Notes: generated by a model not told the origin, from the letters alone. Positions 1 to 7,955 are shown, counted from the first letter of the stretch. The stretch: 33,626 nt of DNA from Bacteroidota bacterium (GCA_025356235.1 JANXUL010000280.1:1-33626), one strand, 5' to 3'. A program made the numbers and translations.

Positions 1-197
1 CCATTGGGACCATTATATCCTAAACCCGTATCCAATAAAATCACATCATTGGCTGTAACAATAACAAAAGGCTGTATTTCTACCAATAAACTGCCAACAG
101 GCCTGCTGTTGAGTTCTTCCGTGCCGGCATTGAACGGAAGAAAGATTTTGGTTTTATCTATGGTGAAAGCACCTTCGGAAAGTGGAATTATCTGCAT
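1..197 (-). CDS. MBL-fold metallo-hydrolase, N-terminal part only (runs off window)
   Basis: The reverse strand is open from an ATG at 195-197 to the window edge, giving about 65 residues. They read as the N-terminus of a metallo-beta-lactamase-fold hydrolase: a start MQIIPLSEGAFTIDKTKIF, then a beta-rich stretch ending in LLDTGLGYNGPN. The segment VILLDTGLG is the strand and Asp-Thr-Gly turn that normally precede the HxHxDH zinc motif in this superfamily; that motif itself lies outside the window. The substrate cannot be told. The gene is oriented like rodA, about 106 bases downstream of it, and has its own good promoter box at 240-247. A CCCC-TTCA-GGGG hairpin sits in the leader just before the start. 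Fold is fairly sure; function unknown. Confidence 0.72.
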   Translation of the reverse strand, partial: MQIIPLSEGAFTIDKTKIFLPFNAGTEELNSRPVGSLLVEIQPFVIVTANDVILLDTGLGYNGPN

Positions 198-206
198 ACC
201 CCTAAC

Positions 207-218
207 CCCCTGAAGGGG
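207..218 (-). promoter_or_regulatory. Short GC hairpin in the leader of the MBL-fold gene
   Basis: CCCC-TGAA-GGGG on the plus strand (CCCC-TTCA-GGGG in the mRNA) forms a 4-bp G/C stem with a 4-base loop. It ends 10 bases before the ATG at 195-197, where a ribosome would dock. It could modulate initiation, or could simply be a common short GC-rich intergenic motif. Confidence 0.3.
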
Positions 219-239
219 AAATATTATTTGGTTTAAAAA

Positions 240-267
240 CAAAGGTAACGATTGACGAACTAGCAAG
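240..267 (-). promoter_or_regulatory. Bacteroidota-type promoter for the MBL-fold gene
   Basis: On the reverse strand, TACCTTTG (plus coordinates 240-247) exactly fits the -7 consensus TAnnTTTG of the Bacteroidota primary sigma factor. CTTG at 264-267 is a weak -33 partner 16 bases upstream, slightly closer than the usual spacing. Transcription would begin near 233-235, giving a leader of about 37 bases. The MBL-fold gene is therefore probably transcribed separately from rodA. Confidence 0.45.
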
Positions 268-303
268 CAGATCGCTAATTCCCTGTTCAATGGTTTAAGG
301 GTG

Positions 304-1644
304 TTACCTCAGCACCATCTGCCGGTCGGCATCCAATCTCAATAAAATAAAAATTAATATCGTAAAGGTCAACAATGATGATCCCCCATAACTAATCAAT
401 GGCAAGGGTATACCAACGATGGGAAAGAGGCCTATGGTCATGCTCACGTTTACGGCTATATGAAAGAAAATAATACTGGCTACACTATATGCATACACCC
501 TGCTGAATGTACTTCGTTGCCGTTCTGCCATTCGCACGATCCGGTATAACAGGAAAAGATAAATAGCTAAAAATGCAAAACAGCCGATAAATCCGAATGC
601 CTCACCCAACGAGGTAAAAATAAAATCAGTGTGCTGTTCAGGAACATATTTTCCGCGGGTTTGTGTACCCTTTAAAAACCCCCTTCCGGTTAAGCCGCCG
701 GAGCCGATGGCTATTTTACTTTGCCGTACATTATAGTCATCTGGTTTTCTGGCAGCTTTCTCGCCCTGCTTTCTTTCCGATTTTTTATTCTTACCACAGT
801 CGTACTCCTTACCCACCATGCTGTAAATACGGGTACTCTGATAACACTCCAATACATTATTGAAAATATACGGAACAACAAACCTTTGGGTACCTACGCA
901 AAACAGCCAGACACCTACTATTATTATCAGCAACTGACGGCTTTTTTTAATTTGTTTACGCAATAAAAAAATAAGGATAGCCGCAATAGCTGTTAATGAT
1001 AAAGCCAATACATTAGGGTCGAGTATTAGGGTAGCCACCACCAGTATGGCAAATGATGAGCCGAAAATCAATATCTGCGCGGGCAAACCTTCACGGTACA
1101 TGGCGACCAGAAAGGCAGAATATACCAGGGCCAGTCCCAACTCATGTTGCAGGATAGATAATATGGCGGGTGCAATGGCAATCAACCCTCCAATTAATTG
1201 CGACCTGATATTACTGAATTCTGTTTCTTGCCGCGATAAAAATTTGGCAAGTGCCAATGCAGTAAAGATTTTGCATAATTCTGCCGGTTGCAGGTTAAAG
1301 CCGCCACCAATCGGTATCCAGCTTTTTGAGCCATTGATATTTTTTCCCAGTACAAATGTTGCCAGCATCAGCACAATACCAAATGCGTATAGCAGGTTGG
1401 CTAGTGCTGTAAATAATTTACTATCAGTTAATAAAATAAAAGTGGCAATCAACGTACAAAATCCGGCAAAGATCAATTGCTTGCTGTAATTGGTTTTACC
1501 ACCCAGGAAAGTTTGCAGCCAGTTGGTATCGGTCCTGTACTCTACCATAAAAATGCAGAGAATACCTATTGAAACCAATATTGCATATAACCAGACAATC
1601 GTCCAGTCAACACCCTGTGATGATATGTTATTGCGGGTACTCAT
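304..1644 (-). CDS. rodA: RodA, SEDS-family peptidoglycan glycosyltransferase
   Basis: 446 residues, a multi-pass inner-membrane SEDS protein (FtsW/RodA/SpoVE family) that polymerises lipid II into glycan strands together with PBP2 during side-wall growth. Family signatures: FNLQPAELCKIFTALALAKF (about 116-135), RQSKIAIGSGG (307-317), PEQHTDFIFTSLGEAFGFIG (335-354) and PLPLISYGGSSLL (414-424). The large extracytoplasmic loop carries a Lys-rich stretch, about 278-300, just before YNVRQS; the family's catalytic Asp is expected in this loop and Asp302 or Asp303 are the candidates. The ATG overlaps the TGA of mrdA by four bases (ATGA), so the two are translationally coupled, as expected for a synthase/transpeptidase pair. 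It is the last gene of the mre-mrd cluster. Confidence 0.95.
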   Translation of the reverse strand: MSTRNNISSQGVDWTIVWLYAILVSIGILCIFMVEYRTDTNWLQTFLGGKTNYSKQLIFAGFCTLIATFILLTDSKLFTALANLLYAFGIVLMLATFVLGKNINGSKSWIPIGGGFNLQPAELCKIFTALALAKFLSRQETEFSNIRSQLIGGLIAIAPAILSILQHELGLALVYSAFLVAMYREGLPAQILIFGSSFAILVVATLILDPNVLALSLTAIAAILIFLLRKQIKKSRQLLIIIVGVWLFCVGTQRFVVPYIFNNVLECYQSTRIYSMVGKEYDCGKNKKSERKQGEKAARKPDDYNVRQSKIAIGSGGLTGRGFLKGTQTRGKYVPEQHTDFIFTSLGEAFGFIGCFAFLAIYLFLLYRIVRMAERQRSTFSRVYAYSVASIIFFHIAVNVSMTIGLFPIVGIPLPLISYGGSSLLTFTILIFILLRLDADRQMVLR

Positions 1645-3755
1645 TTACTGTTAGTCTTTTTATTCTTCCGTTCATCTATGATCAAAGCAGCTGTCAGTTT
1701 ATCAGCTTTTCTTTTTGGAACAGGGATATTCTTTATTGGTGGTGTAACCGTTTTTGGTTCAGGTTCGGGCTGGAGACTTTCATCAGCAGTAGAATCATCA
1801 GCTTCTTTTTTATTTAGTTTTTGCTGTAATAACTGTTCATTCTCTTTTACTTTTTTCAGGGAATCTTTTTTGGCAATTTCCATACGCATAACAGGTGGTA
1901 TGTAAACACGGTTTGTATATTCTACTTCCATGGCCTGTCTTTCTGCACCACGAATGGAATCCTTTAAATATTTCTCTATCATTAAGCTGGCAATAGGTGC
2001 CGCTACACGGGCTCCCTGGTCGGAGTTTTCGCAAATAACGGCAATAGCAATTCTTGGATTATTCCTTGGGGCGAAACCACCAAAGAAAGAATGGTCGGGT
2101 TGTTTTTTTACAACACCGTTTACTTTCGCATAGTTTTCAACGGTTCCTGTTTTTCCACAAATGATGATGTCAGAAATTCTTGACCTTACAGCTGTGCCAT
2201 ATTCCATAACCGCCTGCATGCCATCCTGTACAGCAGAGAAAACAGTATCCGGGATTCTTTTATCTGTGTAGTGTTTTGTTGTATACGCATCAAGCATATT
2301 GTATTCATCACCACCTTCAATAGAATCTACCAGGTGTGGTGTATAATACCAGCCTCTGTTAGAAATGATGGCCATAGCATTGGCCAATTGTATCAGCGTG
2401 GTTTCCACTTTTCCCTGTCCTATTGCATTTGAAATAAGATTGCAGGGAAACAGCCTAGGTCCAAATTCTTTCCGGTAATTAGCGCCCGCCGGTAAAAGGC
2501 CATTTAGTTCTGAAGGAAGATCTACGCCTAATTTATGACCAAAGCCAAAACTTTTTGCATACACATTAAATGCAGACAAGGCGCTGTCTGTACTGGGATA
2601 TTTTGACTCTTCCATCAGTCGTTTATAAACAGTTGAAAAATAACTATTATCGCTATGCGCTACTGCACCTGTAAACTGGAAAGTACCTTTATCAAGGCAT
2701 TTGGGTTTGCCGGTTCCGCAACCTGTAAAATAGCCGGGACAAACAACAGTCGTTCTTTCATCAATTACGCCTTCTGTTAAACCAATAATACCTACAACCG
2801 TCTTAAATGTAGAGCCCGGAGCATATTTTGTACCGAGGGCGCGGTTATTAAAAGGCAGGCGGGGATCGAAGGTAAGATCGGAAAAATGTTTTTTTTGTTC
2901 GCTTCCTGTTAAGTAATTAGGGTCATAAGTGGGCGCACTGATCATGCATAAGATGCCACCTGTTTTCGGGTCGATAGCTACAATGCTTCCCACTTTATTG
3001 CTCATCAGTTTTTCACCAAGCTTTTGTAGTTCCACATCCAAACTGAGGTGCATGTTTTTTCCTGCAACGGCGGCTGTATCATAAATACCTTTTTCATAGG
3101 CGCCCTGTATACGGCTTTTATTATCCCGTATAAAATTCTTCACGCCTCTTTGTCCCATCAATACTTTTTCATAATAACTTTCCAATCCAGTACGGCCTGC
3201 ATAATCACCTATCTGGTAGCCTTCGTCTTTGTGTTTTCGGAGATAGGTGGTATCAACTTCGCGAATATATCCCAATACATGTGCTGCAACACCATAAGGA
3301 TAAGTTCTTACCGAACGTTCGGTAAGTGAAAATCCGGGATACTTATAAATGTTCTCATTCAGCCGGGCAAACATTTCAACAGAGAGTAAAGGCTCGAAAA
3401 TACTGGGTTTTACATAGCCGTTCTTAAAAGTGAGGTCGCGCATCCTTTTCTTGTATTCGGCAGTGTCAATATTTAATAGGCGGCAAAAAGAAAAAGTATC
3501 TACGCCTTTCGTTTCCGAAGGAATGACTACCAGGTCGTAACTGTTTGAATTTTCGAGGATAGCCCTTCTTTTACGGTCGAAAATTATGCCACGGTCGGGA
3601 TAAATAATTTTACGCAGGATGGCATTATTCTCCGCAGCCAGTTTGTATTTCACAGAAAAAAGCTGCAGGTTTATGAGTTGGCCAATAATGACCAAAAAAA
3701 CCAAGGCAAAAATGATCTGTACAATGCGGCCCCTGCTTTGATTAAATACCGGCAT
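1641..3755 (-). CDS. mrdA: Penicillin-binding protein 2, elongation-specific transpeptidase
   Basis: 704 residues, a class B PBP that cross-links peptidoglycan with RodA. One N-terminal membrane helix (about 11-33) is followed by the pedestal domain with YPDRGIIFDR (52-61), then the transpeptidase domain with all three active-site motifs: SxxK at Ser315-Thr-Phe-Lys318, SxN at Ser368-Asp-Asn370, and KTG at 535-537. The protein is longer than the usual 600-650 residues because of a C-terminal tail (about 615-704) rich in Lys, Glu and Pro. The start ATG is separated from the mreD stop by about 180 bases, the only sizeable break in the cluster besides that between mreB and mreC. The 3' end overlaps rodA. 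Confidence 0.95.
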   Translation of the reverse strand: MPVFNQSRGRIVQIIFALVFLVIIGQLINLQLFSVKYKLAAENNAILRKIIYPDRGIIFDRKRRAILENSNSYDLVVIPSETKGVDTFSFCRLLNIDTAEYKKRMRDLTFKNGYVKPSIFEPLLSVEMFARLNENIYKYPGFSLTERSVRTYPYGVAAHVLGYIREVDTTYLRKHKDEGYQIGDYAGRTGLESYYEKVLMGQRGVKNFIRDNKSRIQGAYEKGIYDTAAVAGKNMHLSLDVELQKLGEKLMSNKVGSIVAIDPKTGGILCMISAPTYDPNYLTGSEQKKHFSDLTFDPRLPFNNRALGTKYAPGSTFKTVVGIIGLTEGVIDERTTVVCPGYFTGCGTGKPKCLDKGTFQFTGAVAHSDNSYFSTVYKRLMEESKYPSTDSALSAFNVYAKSFGFGHKLGVDLPSELNGLLPAGANYRKEFGPRLFPCNLISNAIGQGKVETTLIQLANAMAIISNRGWYYTPHLVDSIEGGDEYNMLDAYTTKHYTDKRIPDTVFSAVQDGMQAVMEYGTAVRSRISDIIICGKTGTVENYAKVNGVVKKQPDHSFFGGFAPRNNPRIAIAVICENSDQGARVAAPIASLMIEKYLKDSIRGAERQAMEVEYTNRVYIPPVMRMEIAKKDSLKKVKENEQLLQQKLNKKEADDSTADESLQPEPEPKTVTPPIKNIPVPKRKADKLTAALIIDERKNKKTNSK

Positions 3756-3934
3756 ACCTGTTAACTAAGAAGGATGAAATGAGTGGTGTTGACTTATTTG
3801 TACAAAGTTGCTGAATTGATTCGCTGTTTGTATCAATCCGGCATAAAAAAATTGTGCTCAGGTGTAAGCGGCAAAATAGTTCATGGGCCATAATTAATAG
3901 TTCATCGATGATAGCCGAAGAAGGTTGAGGTTTG
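3756..3934 (-). other. Gap between mreD and mrdA with no convincing gene
   Basis: About 180 bases separate the mreD stop from the mrdA start, although the other joins downstream of mreC overlap. An open frame of 81 codons (3742-3987, minus) crosses it but overlaps both neighbours and shows no domain or composition typical of a protein. On the minus strand the stretch CAACTTTG resembles a -7 box (TAnnTTTG), so a separate weak promoter for mrdA-rodA is possible. No strong hairpin was seen. Confidence 0.3.
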
Positions 3935-4468
3935 TCAGGCTGTATTTGAGCGGTATCTGCCAATTCTTGTAAATAACAGTTCCACAATAAAAATCATCAA
4001 TAAACTAATGGCTGTGGTGCCTAAAACTTTACCGATAAAATAAATGAGGTTGCCAAACTGCAGCCATTCAATCAGTACTAAATAAAAATGATGGATGAAA
4101 GTGAGAATGCCAATGTATAAACCATACGGTGCCCAACCCATACTTTTTGGCCCGGGTTCTACATAACTCTGTTCGGTGGTTTCCTGGGGTATTAATAAGT
4201 TAAGCAGAAAGGGGCGGAGATAAGCGATCAAGGTACAGGGTGCTGCGTGAAGGCCGGGCGTTCCGGTAAAATAATCCAGGGTAAGGCCGAATATGAAACT
4301 GATTACCAATAACGCAAAACGATTTAGTTTAAAAGGCAGCCACAGGATGTATAAAAAATATAAATAAGGAACAATGAACCGGTGCAGCGGTGGAACCTCA
4401 TTCAGGATAAATACCTGGAAGACGATAAACAGTACAAAGCGGATAATATTTTTCAGCAGGCTGCTCAT
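3935..4468 (-). CDS. mreD: Rod shape-determining protein MreD
   Basis: 177 residues, very hydrophobic, with about five or six predicted membrane segments (for example about 8-25, 32-45, 50-68 and two or three C-terminal ones), matching the small inner-membrane MreD of the elongasome. MreD sequences diverge strongly, so the call rests on size, hydrophobic profile, the GLTLDYFTGTPGLHA segment, which resembles the conserved region of the family, and position directly after mreC. Its ATG overlaps the mreC TGA by four bases (ATGA), implying coupled translation. It probably bridges MreC and the RodA-PBP2 synthase. Confidence 0.88.
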   Translation of the reverse strand: MSSLLKNIIRFVLFIVFQVFILNEVPPLHRFIVPYLYFLYILWLPFKLNRFALLVISFIFGLTLDYFTGTPGLHAAPCTLIAYLRPFLLNLLIPQETTEQSYVEPGPKSMGWAPYGLYIGILTFIHHFYLVLIEWLQFGNLIYFIGKVLGTTAISLLMIFIVELLFTRIGRYRSNTA

Positions 4469-5316
4469 GGTATTTTTGAGGGATTCGTTTCGAGTTGCAC
4501 CTGTTCAGTATATCGTGTATTTTCAATCAGGTACACATATTGTATATTGTAGAAATTGGTAGTTGTTTTTATTTTCAGCGTATAAAAATTACTCGACGAT
4601 TCGGAGGCGATCGCTGCCACAGTCCCAATCATTAGATGAGGTGGAAAATTAGCAGAGTAATTACTGGTTACCACCGTATCGCCTTTACTTACTTTAGCGC
4701 CTTTGGTAACATTTTTAAGTAGTAGATAAGATGGGTCGATGCCATCCCATTCAATAGTGCCGGAACTATTGTCTTTTTTCAACATGGCACTTACCTTACT
4801 GTTGCGGTGTAATAAACTCATAACACGACAGTAATTGGCGCTTACTTCAACCACTACACCCACGATGCCTTCCGGCCCGGTAACAGCCATTCCTTTTGTT
4901 ACTCCCTGTGCCGTTCCTCTTTCCAGCATTAAAAAATTAGCCTGTAATGTATAGGTATTGCCTACCACTTTTGCCGGCAGGAATGTGAATTTACGCACAT
5001 GGCCCAGGCTGTCTTTGATCAAAGAATCAATTACATATTTTTTACCGGTATTGGGTGAAAGGAAATTTGCGGGAAGCAGGTTACGTAAACGTGCATTTTC
5101 TTCTGCCAGTAAACGGTTGGTTTCCTGTAGTCCAAAATAACTGCGAAGATGGCTGTAGCGCGTGTCGAAGCTGCCGGTAACTTCATTGGCAGCAGAAGCA
5201 AAAAATGATTGATGTGTTTTACTGGCATTGCCCAACATCACAATAGCAAGAACCTGTAACAGCAAAAAGCTGAGAAAGGTGAAGTATTGCCGTATGAAGA
5301 GGAAGATATTTTTCAA
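4465..5316 (-). CDS. mreC: Rod shape-determining protein MreC, TTG start
   Basis: 283 residues: a short cytoplasmic start, one membrane helix (about 10-28), a helical segment around 60-80 that would form the dimerising coiled coil, then the beta-rich periplasmic domain with GTAQGVTKGMAVTGPEGIVGVV and KGDTVVTSNYSANFPPHLMIGTV, both typical of MreC. It links PBP2/RodA to the cytoskeleton. The best start is TTG at 5314-5316, because the membrane helix begins only ten residues later and there is no in-frame ATG or GTG upstream; the next Met lies beyond the helix. The codon sits 13 bases after a heptamer inverted repeat (5330-5411) that separates mreC from mreB. Confidence 0.92.
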   Translation of the reverse strand: MKNIFLFIRQYFTFLSFLLLQVLAIVMLGNASKTHQSFFASAANEVTGSFDTRYSHLRSYFGLQETNRLLAEENARLRNLLPANFLSPNTGKKYVIDSLIKDSLGHVRKFTFLPAKVVGNTYTLQANFLMLERGTAQGVTKGMAVTGPEGIVGVVVEVSANYCRVMSLLHRNSKVSAMLKKDNSSGTIEWDGIDPSYLLLKNVTKGAKVSKGDTVVTSNYSANFPPHLMIGTVAAIASESSSNFYTLKIKTTTNFYNIQYVYLIENTRYTEQVQLETNPSKIP

Positions 5317-5329
5317 GAAAGAGTGGTTT

Positions 5330-5411
5330 CTGGATGTTGGATACTGGATACTGTATAAAAGTGGCTGTTATCCAAATCTGCTATCACCCAAATTCAGTAC
5401 ACAGCATCCAG
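5330..5411. repeat. Heptamer inverted repeat between mreB and mreC
   Basis: The left arm (5330-5357) is four tandem 7-mers: CTGGATG, TTGGATA, CTGGATA and CTGTATA. The right arm (5391-5411) read on the other strand is CTGGATG, CTGTGTA and CTGAATT. Over 23 bases (including TTT before the first 7-mer) the arms match at 19 positions, with about 33 bases between them. In the mreB-mreC mRNA this can fold into a hairpin starting 8 bases after the mreB stop and ending 13 bases before the mreC start. No long U-run follows, so an mRNA-processing or attenuation role is as likely as simple termination. Confidence 0.7.
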
Positions 5412-5419
5412 AAAGCAGG

Positions 5420-6445
5420 TTACCTCATGATAAAAGGGAACCGCTGGTAATTCTTCAAGGCCAGTCCTGTTCCGCGTACCACACTCTTCAATGGATCATC
5501 AGCAACATGTACGGGTAATTTTATTTTAGCGCTTAATCTTTTATCAAGGCCACGTAATAATGCGCCGCCACCGGTAAGGTATAAACCTCTGCGGTAAATA
5601 TCTGCTGCCAGTTCGGGTGGTGTGGTTTCAAGGGCTTTGAGGATAGCTTCTTCAATTTTAAAAATACTCTTGTCTAATGCTTCGGCAATTTCCTGGTAGC
5701 TAACCATAATCTGTTTTGGGATACCTGTTACCAGGTCACGACCGTTTACGGGCAAATCATCCGGCGGGTTATCGAGGTCTTTCATTGCTGCACCTACATT
5801 GATCTTGATTTGTTCAGCAGTCCGCTCACCAATTAATAAGCTATGGTAACGGCGAAGGGCTTCCATAATATCAGCTGTAAATTCATCACCGGCAATACGG
5901 ATACTCTGGTCGCAAACAATACCTGCCAGGGCTATTACGGTAATACCGGTAGTACCACCGCCAATATCAATGATCATATTACCAACGGGTTCTTCCACAT
6001 CAATACCAATACCCAAAGCGGCTGCCATGGGCTCATGGATCATATATACTTCTTTGGCACCTGCCTGCTCGGCACTATCGCGAACGGCACGTTTTTCTAC
6101 TTCGGTAATAGAGGAAGGGATACAGATAACCATCCGCCAGCTGGGCGGGAAAAGAGGTTTTTTAGGATAGATCATTTTGATCAGCTCCCTGATCATCAGC
6201 TCGGCGGCATTAAAATCGGCGATCACCCCATCTTTAAGGGGGCGCACGGTGCGGATACTTTCGTGTGTCTTTTCGTGCATCATCAGCGCTTTCTTGCCCA
6301 CGGCCAGTACTTCCTTCATATTATTCCTGTTAAGGGCAATAATAGAGGGCTCATTTACCACAACCTCATCATTATGTATGATAAGGGTATTGGCCGTACC
6401 CAGATCCATGGCAATCTCCTGCGTAAAAAAGTTAAACAATCCCAT
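5420..6445 (-). CDS. mreB: Actin-like rod shape-determining protein MreB
   Basis: 341 residues, the usual MreB length. It is a bacterial actin homologue that forms membrane-associated filaments orienting the RodA-PBP2 synthase. All nucleotide-binding motifs are visible: phosphate-1 DLGTANT (14-20), phosphate-2 DIGGGTT (160-166) and the adenosine motif TGGGALLRGL (291-300). The N-terminal MGLFNFFTQE is amphipathic and probably binds the membrane. The ATG at 6443-6445 agrees with family starts. It is the first gene of the cluster, with a likely promoter at 6483-6514. It is separated from mreC by the inverted repeat, which may let MreB be made in excess of MreC/MreD, as is known in other bacteria. 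Confidence 0.97.
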   Translation of the reverse strand: MGLFNFFTQEIAMDLGTANTLIIHNDEVVVNEPSIIALNRNNMKEVLAVGKKALMMHEKTHESIRTVRPLKDGVIADFNAAELMIRELIKMIYPKKPLFPPSWRMVICIPSSITEVEKRAVRDSAEQAGAKEVYMIHEPMAAALGIGIDVEEPVGNMIIDIGGGTTGITVIALAGIVCDQSIRIAGDEFTADIMEALRRYHSLLIGERTAEQIKINVGAAMKDLDNPPDDLPVNGRDLVTGIPKQIMVSYQEIAEALDKSIFKIEEAILKALETTPPELAADIYRRGLYLTGGGALLRGLDKRLSAKIKLPVHVADDPLKSVVRGTGLALKNYQRFPFIMR

Positions 6446-6482
6446 TGTATATAAAAAGTTCGAATGTGTTAATGAATGACTG

Positions 6483-6514
6483 CAAAGGTGACTGAAATTA
6501 GTTGAATTAACAAA
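6483..6514 (-). promoter_or_regulatory. Probable promoter of the mreBCD-mrdA-rodA cluster
   Basis: Reverse strand: CACCTTTG (6483-6490) is one base off the -7 consensus TAnnTTTG, and TTTG (6511-6514) fits the -33 box, with 20 bases between them, the usual Bacteroidota spacing. The transcript would start near 6476, about 30 bases before the mreB ATG. Confidence 0.5.
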
Positions 6515-6557
6515 GCCAAAATACTGATTTTTCGGGGTTTTTAGAGAATCCTGAGGC

Positions 6558-6649
6558 GTGAGTGGTGAATCGTGAGTGGTGAGTAGGCAATGGTGCGTGG
6601 TTAACGGGTAAAATTTAGCCGCAATCCATACTCACTATTCACGATTTCA
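6558..6649. repeat. Heptamer inverted repeat between purD and mreB
   Basis: The left arm from 6558 is a run of 7-mers: GTGAGTG, GTGAATC, GTGAGTG and GTGAGTA, then degenerating copies (GGCAATG, GTGCGTG) to about 6599. The right arm, read on the minus strand from 6649, starts at the purD stop codon and contains GTGAATA and GTGAGTA. The best pairing, an 18-base arm starting AATCGTGA, matches at 16 positions. It lies immediately 3' of purD, so a terminator or 3'-end hairpin for purD is likely. It belongs with the copies at 5330, 7956 and 21730. Confidence 0.75.
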
Positions 6650-7930
6650 TTCAAATTCATACCCAATATCTTTCCTGAAATACATCCCTTCAAATGAAAT
6701 TTTTTCCAATACTTTTTTTGATGTTATTACTGCTTCTGCAATCGTATTTCCATATGAGGTTACTGCCAATACCCTTCCGCCATTTGTTACAACAGACTCA
6801 TTAATTATTTTGGTTCCTGCATGGAAAACAAAAGAAGTGTTGTTTAACTGCCAGTTAGCTAATCCGCTAATCGGAAAATCTTTTTTGTACTCCTCTGGGT
6901 ACCCGCCACTTACTGCCATTACGGTTGCGCAACTTCTTTCATCGAAAGAAATATTAGTATCAACTAACGTGCCATTGTCCATCGCAGCAAATAAAGCAAC
7001 CAGGTCTGTTTGCAATCTCGGCATCACTACTTCTGTTTCCGGATCGCCCATACGGCAATTGTATTCGATTAAGAACGGCTGGCCGTTTACATTCATCAAT
7101 CCAAAAAAAATGAAACCATGATATGTTAAATTTTCCTTTGCCAATCCATTCACGGTTGGCCTGATAATTTTTGTTTCTACCGTTTGCATGAAAGCTTCAT
7201 CCATAAAAGGTACAGGGCTTACGCAGCCCATGCCACCAGTGTTTAAGCCGGTATCGCCTTCGCCAATGCGCTTATAATCTTTTGCATGGCCGATAACCTG
7301 GTAATGTGTTCCATCGGTTAATGCAAATACGCTTACTTCAATACCCTGTAAAAATTCTTCGATCACTACTTTGCTGCTGGCCTCACCAAATTGTTTGTGG
7401 ATGATCATTTCTTCAAATACCTGTAAAGCTTCTTCATGTGAGTTAACGATCACCACACCTTTCCCTGCTGCCAATCCATCGGCTTTTAAAACAATGGGTA
7501 AAGAATGTTGTGCAATATATTTTTTTCCTTCTTCAAAATTATCTAAAGTAAATTCAGCGTAACCCGCTGTAGGGATGTTATGCCGCTGCATGAATTTTTT
7601 ACTAAAGGCTTTACTGCCTTCCAGTTGTGCGGCTTCTGCAGAGGGTGCTACTACAATTATGTTTTGCAGTTGCACATCATTCTGGAAAAAATCATAAATA
7701 CCTTTTACCAACGGTTCTTCAGGCCCAACCACCAGCATATTTATTTTTTGTTCGAGACAAACCGTTTTGATTGCGGAAAAATCAGTTACTGAAATATTGA
7801 GATTGGTGCCAAATTCTGATGTGCCTGCATTTCCGGGGGCTATAAATAAATTATCACAATGATGGCTTTTTACCATTTTCCACGCAAGGGCATGTTCGCG
7901 TCCGCCTGATCCGAGTAGTAAAATGTTCAT
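6647..7930 (-). CDS. purD: Phosphoribosylamine-glycine ligase (GAR synthetase)
   Basis: 427 residues, full length for PurD. It catalyses ATP-dependent joining of phosphoribosylamine and glycine, the second step of de novo purine synthesis, in the cytosol. Visible features: MNILLLGSGGREHALAWK at the N-terminus (the family's N-domain start), GPEEPLVKGIYDFF, the ATP-grasp lid LKADGLAAGKGVVI (about 148-161), GLNTGGMGCVSP and the metal/ATP site EYNCRMGDPETEVVMPRL. It stands alone between two heptamer inverted repeats, with a -7 box only a few bases before its ATG. purC lies 24 kb away in the same window, so the purine genes are dispersed rather than in one operon. Confidence 0.97.
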   Translation of the reverse strand: MNILLLGSGGREHALAWKMVKSHHCDNLFIAPGNAGTSEFGTNLNISVTDFSAIKTVCLEQKINMLVVGPEEPLVKGIYDFFQNDVQLQNIIVVAPSAEAAQLEGSKAFSKKFMQRHNIPTAGYAEFTLDNFEEGKKYIAQHSLPIVLKADGLAAGKGVVIVNSHEEALQVFEEMIIHKQFGEASSKVVIEEFLQGIEVSVFALTDGTHYQVIGHAKDYKRIGEGDTGLNTGGMGCVSPVPFMDEAFMQTVETKIIRPTVNGLAKENLTYHGFIFFGLMNVNGQPFLIEYNCRMGDPETEVVMPRLQTDLVALFAAMDNGTLVDTNISFDERSCATVMAVSGGYPEEYKKDFPISGLANWQLNNTSFVFHAGTKIINESVVTNGGRVLAVTSYGNTIAEAVITSKKVLEKISFEGMYFRKDIGYEFE

Positions 7931-7935
7931 GTTGC

Positions 7936-7943
7936 GAATGTAA
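7936..7943 (-). promoter_or_regulatory. -7 promoter box of purD, implying a leaderless or very short-leader mRNA
   Basis: Reverse strand TACATTCG (7936-7943) matches TAnnTTTG at all but one position. It lies 5 bases before the purD ATG (7928-7930), so transcription would begin at or within a few bases of the start codon. No clear -33 TTTG was found at the normal spacing. Confidence 0.35.
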
Positions 7944-7955
7944 GATGCTTTTTTT

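Noticed and set aside
1046-1489. 147-codon plus-strand open frame opposite rodA
   Set aside because: Antisense to RodA membrane helices; no promoter or homology evident.
3742-3987. 81-codon minus-strand frame between mreD and mrdA
   Set aside because: Overlaps the ends of both neighbours in another frame and shows no protein-like features; treated as a gap.
5843-6454. 203-codon plus-strand open frame opposite mreB
   Set aside because: It lies wholly antisense to mreB, whose motifs are complete; the translation is His/Asn/Gly-rich with no family resemblance, typical of a shadow frame.
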